From: DASTFY01 sp963769115
Lineage (GTDB): Bacteria; Actinomycetota; Acidimicrobiia; Acidimicrobiales; Ilumatobacteraceae
Assembly (NCBI GenBank): GCA_963769115.1
Contig: CAVYKN010000020.1
Span: forward strand, 186,001-250,000
Direction of reading: 5' to 3'
Length of the DNA: 64,000 nucleotides
Numbering within the stretch: the stretch's first letter is position 1; each line of letters opens with the position of its first letter. Shown one piece after another: positions 50,637 to 59,932 of the stretch. The notes below the pieces were generated by a model. It was not told where the DNA came from, made no database searches, and saw nothing but the letters and a program-made list of their open reading frames with translations. Made by a program: the position numbers and the translations under genes.

Positions 50637-52407
50637 GTGGAGATCAAGGACTATCTGAGAGTGCTCGGCAAGCGAGCTTGGCTGCTGGTCATGATCCCGG
50701 CGGTGGCCGGTGTCGTGGCGGGCCTCATCGCGGTCGGCCAGCCCCAGGCCTTCCGCACCACCGCGACGCTGCAGCTGCCGCGCGACGAGACGACCACCCC
50801 TGCACAGGTGGCTCAGCTCGTCGCCGACTTCCAGGCGGCCGCGGACAACCCGACCGTCCAGAACCAGGTCTCCGAGGAGACCGGGGTGCCGGTCAAGCGC
50901 ATCGAGCGGGTCCGCATCACCCAGGTCGGTGACTCGAGCCAGCTCACGATGTCCTTCCAGGACAAGCGGAAGGACGCCACCGAGGCGAGGGCCGTGATCA
51001 ACGGCCTCGCGGGCGGCGCTCTCGGGTACCTCCAGACGCCGGAGCTGCGCAACAACCAGCAGGCAGTCGACGCCGCCGACGCGCGGATCGACGCGGCCCA
51101 GGAGGAGATCGAGGAGGCCACCGACGAGCGCGAACGCCATCTACGAGACGGTTCAGACCAGCCGGCCGCGAGGCGGAGCTCAAGACCTGCGCGACGACCG
51201 GCGGCAGTTCTCGAGCGCGAGCTCGCGGCAGCGCAGGCTGGCGGGGAACTCCGACGGCCATCAGCCACCTACGCAAGCACTCATCGAGCGAGATGAACCT
51301 CAGGATCTTGGCCCTCGAGGAGGTGCTGCCCGCAGGTGGTCAGCGCTCGAGCAGCGGATCGACCGCTGCCCAGGAGACGCTCGACGGCCGCGGAAGAGAC
51401 GCTGGCAGATGCGGCAGGAGCAGCTGGCGGCCGTGTCGTTCGACCCTGACCTCACCTTCTCGGCTGAGGGGCAGTCGGTCGTGCGCAAGACGCGGGTCGT
51501 GAAGACCGCGGCTGCAGCGGTCGTGGCCGGGTTCCCGATCGCCATCGGTGTGGTGCTGCTGCTCGACGCCTTCCAGAAGCGGCGGGCCAATCGTCCCGCT
51601 CGTCGGGATCACGACGACGAGCTGGCCGGTGCGGCTGACGACGAGTACGAGCTGGAGTCGGCACCGTCCGGCCCCGTCCCGGGCTCGCCGGCACTGATCG
51701 GCGCCTCGGCCGGCCCGGCCGGTCTGCCCGCTGCTGCGGTCACGGCCACCGTGGTCGAGGATGAGGACGTCGACGACGAGTACGACGACGACGTCCAGGA
51801 CGATGTCGACGCCGACGAGTTCGACGAGGACGACGAGGACGAGGCCGTCGTGGTCGACGACGTGGTCATCGAGGAAGACCTCGAGGACGACATCGACGCC
51901 GAGCTGGACGAGGACCTCGAGGACGACATCGACGACGAGCTCGACGATGAGATCGAGGCTGACATCGAGGACGAGGTCGCGACGGACGATGTCGCCGAGG
52001 CCGACCTCGAGGAGACCGAGGCGGAGCTCGCCGAGGACGAGGCCGAGCTCGACGAGGCCGAGCTCGACGAGGCCGACCTGGACGACGCCGAGTTGGACGA
52101 TCTGGCCTTGGCCGAGCTCGACGAGGACGAGCTCGAAGCCGATCTCGACGAGGCCGACCTCGGGGAGGACCTCGAGGACGACATCGACGACGAGCTCGAC
52201 GAGGATGTCGCTGCCACGGTGGCGTCGCGTCGGCGGCTGTACGAAGCCGACATCGACGACGACCTGTCCGTCGATGGCGGCCCGACCGAGCACGACGGGC
52301 CGGTGCAGAACGGGCCTGAGAGCAATGGACGGGGCCGGGTGTGGGCGCGGGTGCCGGCGGCGGATTCGGACTTCGACGGCGACGACGAAGCCGGGGCGGA
52401 TCGCTGA
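50637..52407 (+). CDS. Wzz-like chain-length protein with a very acidic C-terminal tail (first copy); several frameshifts
   Basis: GTG 50637 (GAGGAG upstream) begins MEIKDYLRVLGKRAWLLVMIPAVAGVVAGLIAVGQ, the first membrane helix of Wzz/chain-length determinant proteins. A coiled-coil-rich extracytoplasmic region is broken by several indels between about 51130 and 51410. The second helix (VKTAAAAVVAGFPIAIGVVLLLDAFQKRR, near 51505-51590) is followed by a cytoplasmic tail where about 175 residues from 51750 are mostly Asp and Glu, with repeated DLEDDIDDELDE units. No Walker kinase domain is present. It would set glycan length. The tail is unlike usual Wzz proteins. Confidence 0.75.
51910..51947 (+). 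repeat. 38-bp direct repeat, copy 1, in the acidic Wzz tail
   Basis: A 38-base sequence encoding the EDLEDDIDDELD motif is repeated exactly at 52165-52202, 255 bases (85 codons) later and in frame. Shorter, imperfect copies lie between and before, for example near 51880. Slippage or recombination between copies could change the tail length. Confidence 0.8.
52165..52202 (+). repeat. 38-bp direct repeat, copy 2, in the acidic Wzz tail
   Basis: Identical to 51910-51947 at all 38 positions. It ends the main acidic stretch of the encoded protein. Confidence 0.8.
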
Positions 52408-52413
52408 TCGCCC

Positions 52414-54792
52414 ATGACGGCCCCGGCAGCCGCGGCGCGGCGAGGAGACGACCGTGAGCTCGTCGCGCTGGCGCGCGGAGGTGGTCTCAACTTCATAGGG
52501 GCTGCGGTCACGCAGGTCGGGACGATGGTCGTCCTCCTGCTGATCACCCGCAACCTCTCCAAGACGGATGTCGGTCTTTTCCGGCAGTCGTTCGCGCTGT
52601 TCTCGCTGCTGCAGGTCGTCGCGCTCCTCGGGCTGGGCCAGGCGCTCACCCGCTACGTGGCGGTGTTCCGGGCCGATCGCGACCGGGGCGCGGTCGTGGG
52701 CACGGTCCGCTCGGGCATGGCGATCGCCAGCGCGTCCGCCATCGCCGTCGGTGTCCTCCTCTACGCGGCGAGCGGCTGGATCGCCAACGGCATCTACGAC
52801 AACCCGGAGCTGCTCACCCCGCTCCGGTACGTCGCCTTCGCGGTGCCACCCGCCGCCATCACGATGGCGGCGCTGGCCGCATGCTCGGGCTTCCGCACCA
52901 TGCGGCCCAACGCGTTCCTGGGGCTGATGCTCGATCCCGCGCTGCGGGTGGTGCTCACGGCGATCGCCATCGGGACCGGCGCCGGCTTGACCGGTGTGCT
53001 GCAGGCGTTCGTCGTGGTGCCCTACATCACGGCCGCGCTCGCCATCGTGTGGTTGGCGGTGCTCGTGCGGGGGCCGCACGTCCGGCCCCGCTTCGCGTCG
53101 CGGGAGATCATGCGGTTCTCGTCGCTGGCCTGGCTGGCGACGTTCACGACGCAGGGCCTCCTCTGGGTGGACCAGCTGATCCTGCCGCTCTACGTCAGCT
53201 CCGCCGAGCTCGCCATCTACAGCGTGGCCACCAGCCTCGTCGTGCTGGCCACCTTCGCCATGAGCCCGATCAGCCAGTCCCTCGCGCCCCGGGTGGCCGA
53301 CCTGACCCGGCGGGGAGAGATGCGGCGCCTCGCCATCGCCTACAAGGCGGCCGCGAGCTGGATGACGCGCTTCGCGCTCCCGTTCTTCGCCATCATCTTC
53401 ATCTTCCCCCGGCCGTTGCTCGCCCTGTTCGGCACCGGCTACGGGGTGGGCGCCACGGTCACCGTCATCCTGGCCTTCGGGAAGCTCACCGACGTGATGA
53501 CCGGCCCATGCGGCACGATGCTCAACCAGGCCGGGTACAACAAGCTGGCGCTGTACGACAACCTGGCCGCGCTCGCCATCAACGTCGGACTCAACTTCGC
53601 GCTCATCCCCACCTACGGCCTGCGCGGCGCGGCGGCCGCCTGGACCGTGTCGCTGATTGCCGTCAACGCGGTTCGCGCCTACCAGGTGCGGCGGTACATC
53701 ACGCCCGCCTGGCCGTTCAGCGAAGGCACGCCCAAGGCGCTCGCCGCGTTCGCGTGGTCGGTGCTGGCGGCGCTCGTCGTGCGGGAGCTGGTGGACGGCT
53801 CGCCCCGCAAGGAGCTCTACATCGCCACCCCGGTGGTGTTCGCCGTCTACGCCGCCTTCGTCGTGGGCCTCGGGCTCACCGCCGAGGATCGCCTGGTGCT
53901 GCGCGACCTCCTCAGCGTCCTGCGTCGGGGCGGTCGTCGCGCTCCCCGCCCGGCCGATCCCCGGCCCGAGCCGGCCCTGGTCACCGAGGCCCTCGCCGTC
54001 GTCGACGACGAGCCGGTGACCGAGCCCATCGTCGAGGGCGAGACGACGCCGGCCCGGCTGGCCCGACGCCTGCGGCGCCGCGGCCACCTCGACCAGCGGC
54101 CGGGTACCGTCGACGTGCTGCTGGACGAGCTCGTGAGCCCGCTGCGCTACGACGTCGTCGTGCGCCAGCAGTTCTTCGCCTTCCTCGACGCCAACGCCGA
54201 CCTGCTGGACGAGTTCGGGGACCTGGTCATCGAGGCTCGCGACCAGCCCTACTACTCCTGGTACCGGGACATCGTGATCGGCCCGAGGACCAAGCTCCTC
54301 AAGGGCCGGTCGCTCGACGAGGCGTTCGCCGATCAGGTGGAACGGGTGCTGGCCATGCGCGCCCGCTTCAACCCGGCCGACGAGTCGTGGGGCGAGCTCC
54401 TGCTCCGGGAGGTCCCCGCCGGGACCCGGACCATCACGGGCAAGACGGTGGGTCCCCGCTTCGTCCCCGTCGACGGCTGCCACCGCATCGCCCTGCTGCG
54501 CCATCACGGCCGCAAGGTCCTGCCTGCCGGCTCGTACCAGCTGGTCGGCGACAAGCAGTCGGTGCGTGACAACACCGCGCTCCTGATCCCCCGCCTGCAC
54601 CTGACCGAGCAGCAGTACCTCGACTACCTCGCCATGGGCTTCGACGAGGACGCCCCGGACGGCTTCGCGGAGCTGGTGGCCGGCGTGGCGCTGCGCCATC
54701 CCGAGCGTTCCGCCGAGCTCGAGAGCGTGATCAGCGTGGACCTCCCCCTGCTCCTGCGCGGCTACGGCTCGACCGCGAACAGGCCGACTTGA
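52414..54792 (+). CDS. Polysaccharide flippase (MATE/Wzx type) fused to a ParB-like C-terminal domain (first copy)
   Basis: Residues 1-500 form a 14-helix lipid-linked oligosaccharide flippase (ALARGGGLNFIGAAVTQVGTMVVLLLITRNLSKTDVGLF, GFRTMRPNAFLG, ISQSLAPRVADL, GCGTMLNQAGYNK region). After a Pro/Glu-rich linker, residues 545-792 form a soluble domain with YDVVVRQQFFAFLDANADLL, YYSWYRDIVIGPRTKLLKGRSLDEAFADQVERVL and FVPVDGCHRIALLRHHG (684-699), which recalls the DGxHR motif of ParB/sulfiredoxin-like folds. The downstream homologue at 58344 lacks this domain. The stop overlaps the next ATG. Confidence 0.85.
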   Translation: MTAPAAAARRGDDRELVALARGGGLNFIGAAVTQVGTMVVLLLITRNLSKTDVGLFRQSFALFSLLQVVALLGLGQALTRYVAVFRADRDRGAVVGTVRSGMAIASASAIAVGVLLYAASGWIANGIYDNPELLTPLRYVAFAVPPAAITMAALAACSGFRTMRPNAFLGLMLDPALRVVLTAIAIGTGAGLTGVLQAFVVVPYITAALAIVWLAVLVRGPHVRPRFASREIMRFSSLAWLATFTTQGLLWVDQLILPLYVSSAELAIYSVATSLVVLATFAMSPISQSLAPRVADLTRRGEMRRLAIAYKAAASWMTRFALPFFAIIFIFPRPLLALFGTGYGVGATVTVILAFGKLTDVMTGPCGTMLNQAGYNKLALYDNLAALAINVGLNFALIPTYGLRGAAAAWTVSLIAVNAVRAYQVRRYITPAWPFSEGTPKALAAFAWSVLAALVVRELVDGSPRKELYIATPVVFAVYAAFVVGLGLTAEDRLVLRDLLSVLRRGGRRAPRPADPRPEPALVTEALAVVDDEPVTEPIVEGETTPARLARRLRRRGHLDQRPGTVDVLLDELVSPLRYDVVVRQQFFAFLDANADLLDEFGDLVIEARDQPYYSWYRDIVIGPRTKLLKGRSLDEAFADQVERVLAMRARFNPADESWGELLLREVPAGTRTITGKTVGPRFVPVDGCHRIALLRHHGRKVLPAGSYQLVGDKQSVRDNTALLIPRLHLTEQQYLDYLAMGFDEDAPDGFAELVAGVALRHPERSAELESVISVDLPLLLRGYGSTANRPT

Positions 54793-55674
54793 TGGCCGAG
54801 CTGTCCAAGGCCCCGCTGCCGACGCTGGCCTCCAAGGCCTTCGGCCGGACGGTGGGTCAGGTGACCGCCCGCTGGCGGGCCGTGCCCGACTATCTGGTGA
54901 TCGGCACCAAGCGGGGCGGCACGACCTCCTTGCAGCAGTACCTCACCGCGCATCCCGACGTGCTGGAGCCGAAGGCGGCGAAGGCCAGCCACTACTTCGA
55001 CGTCAACCACGACAAGGGCTGGTCGTGGTACCGGGCCCACTTCCCGTTGCAGAGCTGGATGGACCGCCAGCGGGCGTCCGGCCGCCGGGTCGTCGTCGGC
55101 GAGGCCAGCCCCTACTACTGCTTCCACCCCCTGGCGCTCGACCGCATCGCCGCGCAGCTGCCGGCCGTGCACATGATCATCGTGCTGCGCGATCCGGTGG
55201 AGCGGGCGTGGTCCCACTACTCCTACGAGGTGGCCCGGGGCAACGAGGACCTCTCGTTCGCCGAGGCCCTCGATGCCGAACCGGAGCGTCTCGCCGGGGC
55301 CGAGGAGCGCATCCGGTCCGGCGAGAGTCCAGGACGACCGGCACTGGCGTCTGCACTCGTACCTCCGTCGTGGTCACTACGAGGAGCAGATCGCCGCCGC
55401 GCACCGGCTGTTCGCCCCCGAGCAGCTCCACGTCGTGGTCAGCGAGGAGCTGTTCGCCGAGCCGCTCGACGTGATGAACGAGGTGTTCGACTTCCTCGGC
55501 GTCGGCCCGGTCGACGGCGGTCGGTTCGAGGCCGCCAACGCCAACCGCAAGAGCGCGCTGGACGCCGAGCTGCGCGAGCGGATGGCCGCGTACTACGCAC
55601 CCCACAACCAACGGCTCTACGACGTGCTGGGGCGGGAGCTGCCATGGACCGCTCCCGCGGCGACGGCCCGCTGA
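54792..55674 (+). CDS. Sulfotransferase family protein (fifth), heparan-sulfotransferase-like; one frameshift
   Basis: The P-loop VPDYLVIGTKRGGTTSLQQYLTAHPDVLEPKAAKASHYFDVNHDKGWSWYRAHFP and the MIIVLRDPVERAWSHYSYEVARGNEDLSFAEAL segment closely follow the carbohydrate N-/O-sulfotransferase pattern (heparan NDST/3-OST type). An extra base near 55327 shifts the frame; correction gives RIRSGEVQDDRHWRLHSYLRRGHYEEQI and FAPEQLHVVVSEELFAEPLDVMNEVFDFLGV. ATG 54792 overlaps the flippase stop. Of the five, this is the strongest candidate to sulfate a glycan. Confidence 0.88.
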
Positions 55675-55814
55675 CGGGCCAGGAGGCGGGCCGCGGGGCG
55701 CTGAGCGGTCCGCCGGGCACGCAACGTCACGACCACCACGCTGCGCGGGCTGAGCGCCGCGCGGCGCCTCAGGACCGTGGGCCCGATGACCACGGATGGT
55801 GGCAGGATGCTCGG

Positions 55815-57290
55815 ATGGCTCGGGAACCGGTGCTCGCGGTTCCCACGCGCTTCGGACAGCCTCTCGGGCCGGTATCGCTCGACGCGTTGGCCATCGTCCT
55901 GCTGGGCGCGCTGGCCGCCATCCTGGTCCTCGCCGGCGCCGGCGAGCCCGGCTCGACGACCGCCCTGGCCGCCGGCAGCGCGCTCGGCGCGGCCGCCCTG
56001 GTGCTGCTCGCGCTGCGCAGCATGGAGCTGTTCGTCCTGGTAGTGCTGGTTCTGCGGCCGGCGGTGGACGGCTTGAACGAGTCGGCCGGGTGGACCATCA
56101 CCGAGCCCTCCACGGTGTTGGCGGCCGTCTTCATCACGGTGTCGGGCGTGTGGTGGATCCGGCGGCTGCTGCGGGGCGAGCGCCATCCCCGCTCCTGGGC
56201 CGGCCTGGCCTTGGCCGCCCTCCTGATCGCCGCCTGCGTGGCCACGCTGGGTAGTGAGATGCCGGGGCGCAGCGCGGTCGAGACATCCCGTCTGGCGACC
56301 GCCGTCCTCATGTTCTTCGTGGTCGACCGGCTGTGCGAGCAGACCCGGCGACCGGACCGGTTCGTCGCCGCGGTGCTCGGCGCAGCCGTCATCCCCGTCG
56401 CCGTCGCGCTCTTCGGACCGCTGTTCGGCCTCGACCGATTCGAGGTGAAGGACGGCATCGAGCGGGCCATCGCCACGTTCACCCAGTCGAACCCATTGGG
56501 GCACTTCCTGGTCATCGTGGTGCTCGTCCTCGTCGCCTTCGTGCTCGTCCGGCCGGGCCGGGCTCGGCTCCTGGCCGCGGCGGCCATGGTCCCTGTCGGT
56601 CTGGCGCTCGTCCTCACCTACACCCGGCTGGCGTGGGTCTCGGTCGTCATCGGGGGCGTCGTCATGCTCTGGGTGGCCGGCCGGCGCTGGCTGCTGCCTG
56701 CGCTGGTCCTGCTGCTCATCGCCGCCGCTGTGGTCGCTCCGGATGTGGGCCGCCGCATCGACCAGCTCACCACGCCGAACGCCGCCGTCAGCGGGTCGGA
56801 GTCCGGCTTCGGTTGGCGCCTCGGGCAGTGGTCCGACGTCGTCGACCTGGCCGACCGCAACCCGGTGACGGGCATCGGCCCGGACGTGGTTGCAGCACGC
56901 CTGGCCAACGGGCAGCCGCCCCACAACGACGTCCTGCGGGCTCTGGTCGAGATGGGGATCCTGGGCCTCGCCGCCTACGCCGCTGTGCTCGTGGCCCTCG
57001 TCGGCATCGCGGTCACCGCGTGGCGCCGGGCCCGCGGACCCCGATCGACCACCGTGGCCCTCGCGTTCGTCGGTGTCGTCTCGTCGTTCGCCGTCACGTC
57101 GGTGGCCGCCAACCTCCTCGGTCAGGTGGTGCTGCTCTGGTACGTGCTGGCGCTGGCCGCGGCGGCGGCGTGGGTCAGCCGGCACGGCGCGGTGCCGGTG
57201 GGGGAGCCGACGGCCGTGCCCGAACCCCGACCGGTGCACGAGTCCTTGCCTGATCCGTCTCTGCCCGCAGCGCGGATGGTGGCCGGATGA
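55815..57290 (+). CDS. O-antigen ligase/Wzy-type polymerase family membrane protein (second copy)
   Basis: The 491-residue polytopic protein parallels the copy at 49152: GIERAIATFTQSNPLGHFLVIV, VLTYTRLAWVSVVIG, RNPVTGIGPDVVAARL and HNDVLRALVEMGILGLAAYAAVLVALV occupy the same positions. ATG 55815 is chosen because the hydrophobic region begins soon after. A 140-base gap from the sulfotransferase holds no clear gene. It overlaps the next gene's ATG. Two divergent copies may split polymerase and ligase duties. Confidence 0.88.
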   Translation: MAREPVLAVPTRFGQPLGPVSLDALAIVLLGALAAILVLAGAGEPGSTTALAAGSALGAAALVLLALRSMELFVLVVLVLRPAVDGLNESAGWTITEPSTVLAAVFITVSGVWWIRRLLRGERHPRSWAGLALAALLIAACVATLGSEMPGRSAVETSRLATAVLMFFVVDRLCEQTRRPDRFVAAVLGAAVIPVAVALFGPLFGLDRFEVKDGIERAIATFTQSNPLGHFLVIVVLVLVAFVLVRPGRARLLAAAAMVPVGLALVLTYTRLAWVSVVIGGVVMLWVAGRRWLLPALVLLLIAAAVVAPDVGRRIDQLTTPNAAVSGSESGFGWRLGQWSDVVDLADRNPVTGIGPDVVAARLANGQPPHNDVLRALVEMGILGLAAYAAVLVALVGIAVTAWRRARGPRSTTVALAFVGVVSSFAVTSVAANLLGQVVLLWYVLALAAAAAWVSRHGAVPVGEPTAVPEPRPVHESLPDPSLPAARMVAG

Positions 57291-58315
57291 GCGAGACGGG
57301 AACAGCTGGGATGGCGGCAACGACCACGACCGTCACCGATGTGCTCCGGCGCGCCCTGCGCTTCTGGCCCATCGGCGTGGCCGTCGCCGTGGTCGCCGCC
57401 ATCATCGGTCTGGCGCTCACGTGGGAGCCGCCGCGGCTCTACGTCAGCCGGGCCACGGTCTATCCCCCGACCGTGGTGACCAACGCGGCCGCCGGGCAGC
57501 GCTACGCCGCCGACCTGAACGCCGCCGTGCAGTCGCGGACCGTCCGCTCGGACACGGCCGAGAGTGCCGGCGTGCCGGTGTCAGCCCTGGGCGACACGCT
57601 CGTGCGACGGCTCCGCCAGTCGTCGGTGATGCAGGCCGAGATGACGACGTCCGAGCAGCTGGCCGACGCCGGCCAGCTCCTCGACGACCTCGTGGCCCGC
57701 GCCGGCCAGTCGCTGGCGGCGCCGGACGTGGCGGCGGCTGAATCCCAGCGCGCCCGGGCGGAGGAAGAGGTGGCGCAGGCGGAGGACGCCGCGGTCGACG
57801 CGCAGGGCATGCGTGACGCCTTCTTGCGCGACCGCAACGGCGTGACGCCGGCCGACGAGCTGGCCATCCTGGCACCGGAGCTCGCGCAGCTCAGGCTGTG
57901 CGCCTCGGGGGCCATCGTGCCCGAGGGGGCGGACCAGTCGACGTGCCAGGCCCAGGTGCGCGCGCTGGAGGCGGAGGCCGAGGAACTCGCGCAGGCGGCG
58001 GATGTCCTGGCGGCCTTCGACCGCGACGTCGACCGGGCCGAGGCGCTCGTGGCGTCCGCGCAGCAGCAGCTCGACCAGATCGAAGCTGCGGTGGTACGGG
58101 CGGGCTCGGGCCCCGTGGTCGAGGTGACCCAAGACGGCGACGAGGTGTCCCGGGTGGGCGACGTGGCCCGGCGATGGCTGGCGGTCGTCCTCGGTTCGTT
58201 GCTGCTCGGCGCCATCGTGATGGTGGCGTTGGCGCTGCTCAGTGAGCCGGCGTGGGCGAAGCGGCGGGATGGGCAGGCGGCGGACGGAGAGCGCTCCGAG
58301 CGGATGCAGACGTGA
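57287..58315 (+). CDS. Wzz-like chain-length protein (second copy)
   Basis: The intact 342-residue protein has membrane helices at about 25-47 (FWPIGVAVAVVAAIIGLALTW) and 300-325 (WLAVVLGSLLLGAIVMVALALL), separated by an Ala/Glu-rich coiled-coil region (ESQRARAEEEVAQAEDAAVDAQ, ALEAEAEELAQAADVLAAFDRDVDRAEALVASAQQQLDQIEAAV). This two-helix design fits polysaccharide chain-length regulators. It lacks the acidic tail of the first copy. Two Cys (LRLCASG, QSTCQAQ) may form an extracytoplasmic disulfide. Confidence 0.82.
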   Translation: MSETGTAGMAATTTTVTDVLRRALRFWPIGVAVAVVAAIIGLALTWEPPRLYVSRATVYPPTVVTNAAAGQRYAADLNAAVQSRTVRSDTAESAGVPVSALGDTLVRRLRQSSVMQAEMTTSEQLADAGQLLDDLVARAGQSLAAPDVAAAESQRARAEEEVAQAEDAAVDAQGMRDAFLRDRNGVTPADELAILAPELAQLRLCASGAIVPEGADQSTCQAQVRALEAEAEELAQAADVLAAFDRDVDRAEALVASAQQQLDQIEAAVVRAGSGPVVEVTQDGDEVSRVGDVARRWLAVVLGSLLLGAIVMVALALLSEPAWAKRRDGQAADGERSERMQT

Positions 58316-58343
58316 TGGCCGGAGCGGCGAGGATCGGCCCCTC

Positions 58344-59879
58344 GTGACGAGGCTGAGCGAACCCCCCGGGCGCAAGGCACCTGTCAGCGGTAGCGCCGAA
58401 GTCGTCCACGTCGCGCGCGGCGGCGGCCTCAACCTCGCCGGCTCGCTGATCAACACCATCAGCGTGCTGGCCCTGTTCTGGGTCCTGAACAAGAACCTCG
58501 GACAGACCCTGACCGGCATCTACATCCAGGCCTTCGCCGTGCGCCGCATCCTGCAGACGATCGCGCTCGGCGGCATGCGCTCAGCGATGACCCGGTTCGT
58601 CGCCATCAACCTCGCCGACGACGACGATGCCGCGCTGCGGGGGACCATCGCCGTGGGCATCGCGGTCTCGGTCGGCCTGGCGGCCATCCTCGGCGTCGTC
58701 CTGTTCCTCGCCGCGCCGTGGCTGGCCAACAGCGTCTACGGCGACCCCGAACTGGTCAACGGTCTCCGCTGGGTGGCGGTCGGGCTGCCGTCGGCGTCGT
58801 TCACGATCGTGGTGTTGTCGGCGACGATGGGCTGGCGCACGATGCGGCCCAACGCCATCGTCGGCTCGATGGCCGAGCCCCTCATGCGGGTCGCGCTGAC
58901 GGCCGGGGCGCTGGCGCTGGGCGCCGGGATCACCGGCTCGCTGATCATGCTGCAGGTGGCCAGCGTCATCGCGTCGGTGATGGCGTGGATCTGGTTGCGC
59001 CGGCTCATGCGGGGTCACCGGAAGGTCGCTCCCGTCCGCCAGACAGGCGTGCTGGTGCGCTTCGGGGCCGCCACGTGGGCGTCGTCCGTGGCGCTGGAGG
59101 GCATCCGGTGGGCGGACGTGCAGGTCCTCGCCGTGCTCACCACCGCCGACGTCGTGGCCGAGTACCAGGTGGCCACCCGGACCGTGCTGTTCTGCGCGCT
59201 CGCGGTCAACGCGCTCACCGGCGCGCTCGCGCCTCGCGCCGCGGACCTCTTGCGTCGGCAGGAGTTCTCGATCGTGCGACGGCTCTACGTCACGACGTCC
59301 GCCATCCTCATGAGGCTGACGTTGCCGCTCCTCGTCGTCGTGCTGGTACAGGCGGACTGGCTGCTCACGGTGTTCGGCGAGGAGTACCGCGAGGCGGCCT
59401 GGATCAGTCGCGTGCTGGTGCTGGGCGTGCTGTTCGACACCGCGGTCGGGGCCGCGGGACCCATCCTCAACATGGCCGGCCTGCAGCTCTACAACCTGGC
59501 CGACAACGTGGGCGGTCTGATCCTCAACGTGGCGCTCAACGTCGTGCTCGTTCCCACCTTCGATGGGGTCGGGGCGGCCGTGGCCTGGACGACGACCTTC
59601 CTCGCCCTCGGCACGGCCCGGATCCTGCAGGTGAAGGGCAAGGTGCTCGGCGTCCTGCCGTTCTCGTCACCCATGGTCAACATGCTGCTCGCCGGCGTGG
59701 TGAGCGGCGTCGTGGGCTTCTCGTTGCGCGTGGCCGTGGGTGAGGTCTGGGCCGTCATCCCGGTGGCCGCGGTGATGATCCTCGTCTACTTCGGCGTGTC
59801 GATCCTGCTCGGGATCGGCGACGACGAGCGCCGAGTCGCCCGCTCGTTCCTCCGGCCGGGCAGCGCGCTCGCCAGCTGA
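58344..59879 (+). CDS. Polysaccharide flippase (MATE/Wzx type, second copy)
   Basis: The 511-residue protein has about 14 membrane helices and lines up with the first 500 residues of the flippase at 52414: HVARGGGLNLAGSLINTISVLALFWVLNKNLGQTLTGIYIQAF, GWRTMRPNAIVGSMAEPLMRVALTAGALALGAGITGS and NALTGALAPRAADLL. It moves lipid-linked glycan units across the membrane. GTG 58344 is 29 bases past the Wzz stop. No C-terminal extension is present. Confidence 0.9.
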   Translation: MTRLSEPPGRKAPVSGSAEVVHVARGGGLNLAGSLINTISVLALFWVLNKNLGQTLTGIYIQAFAVRRILQTIALGGMRSAMTRFVAINLADDDDAALRGTIAVGIAVSVGLAAILGVVLFLAAPWLANSVYGDPELVNGLRWVAVGLPSASFTIVVLSATMGWRTMRPNAIVGSMAEPLMRVALTAGALALGAGITGSLIMLQVASVIASVMAWIWLRRLMRGHRKVAPVRQTGVLVRFGAATWASSVALEGIRWADVQVLAVLTTADVVAEYQVATRTVLFCALAVNALTGALAPRAADLLRRQEFSIVRRLYVTTSAILMRLTLPLLVVVLVQADWLLTVFGEEYREAAWISRVLVLGVLFDTAVGAAGPILNMAGLQLYNLADNVGGLILNVALNVVLVPTFDGVGAAVAWTTTFLALGTARILQVKGKVLGVLPFSSPMVNMLLAGVVSGVVGFSLRVAVGEVWAVIPVAAVMILVYFGVSILLGIGDDERRVARSFLRPGSALAS

Positions 59880-59932
59880 CGCTCCGCCGGCCGGCCGGGC
59901 CGGTGCCGGGAGGAGTCGGCAAGGATGTCCGG

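Noticed and set aside
51750..52280. CRISPR-like or satellite DNA interpretation of the repeats
   Set aside because: Repeats are in frame, encode acidic residues inside one open frame, and lack regular unique spacers.
51340..54699. A 1119-codon minus-strand frame opposite the Wzz and flippase genes
   Set aside because: No domain is recognisable and its composition mirrors the opposite coding strand. The plus-strand genes have clear family motifs and start-stop overlaps.
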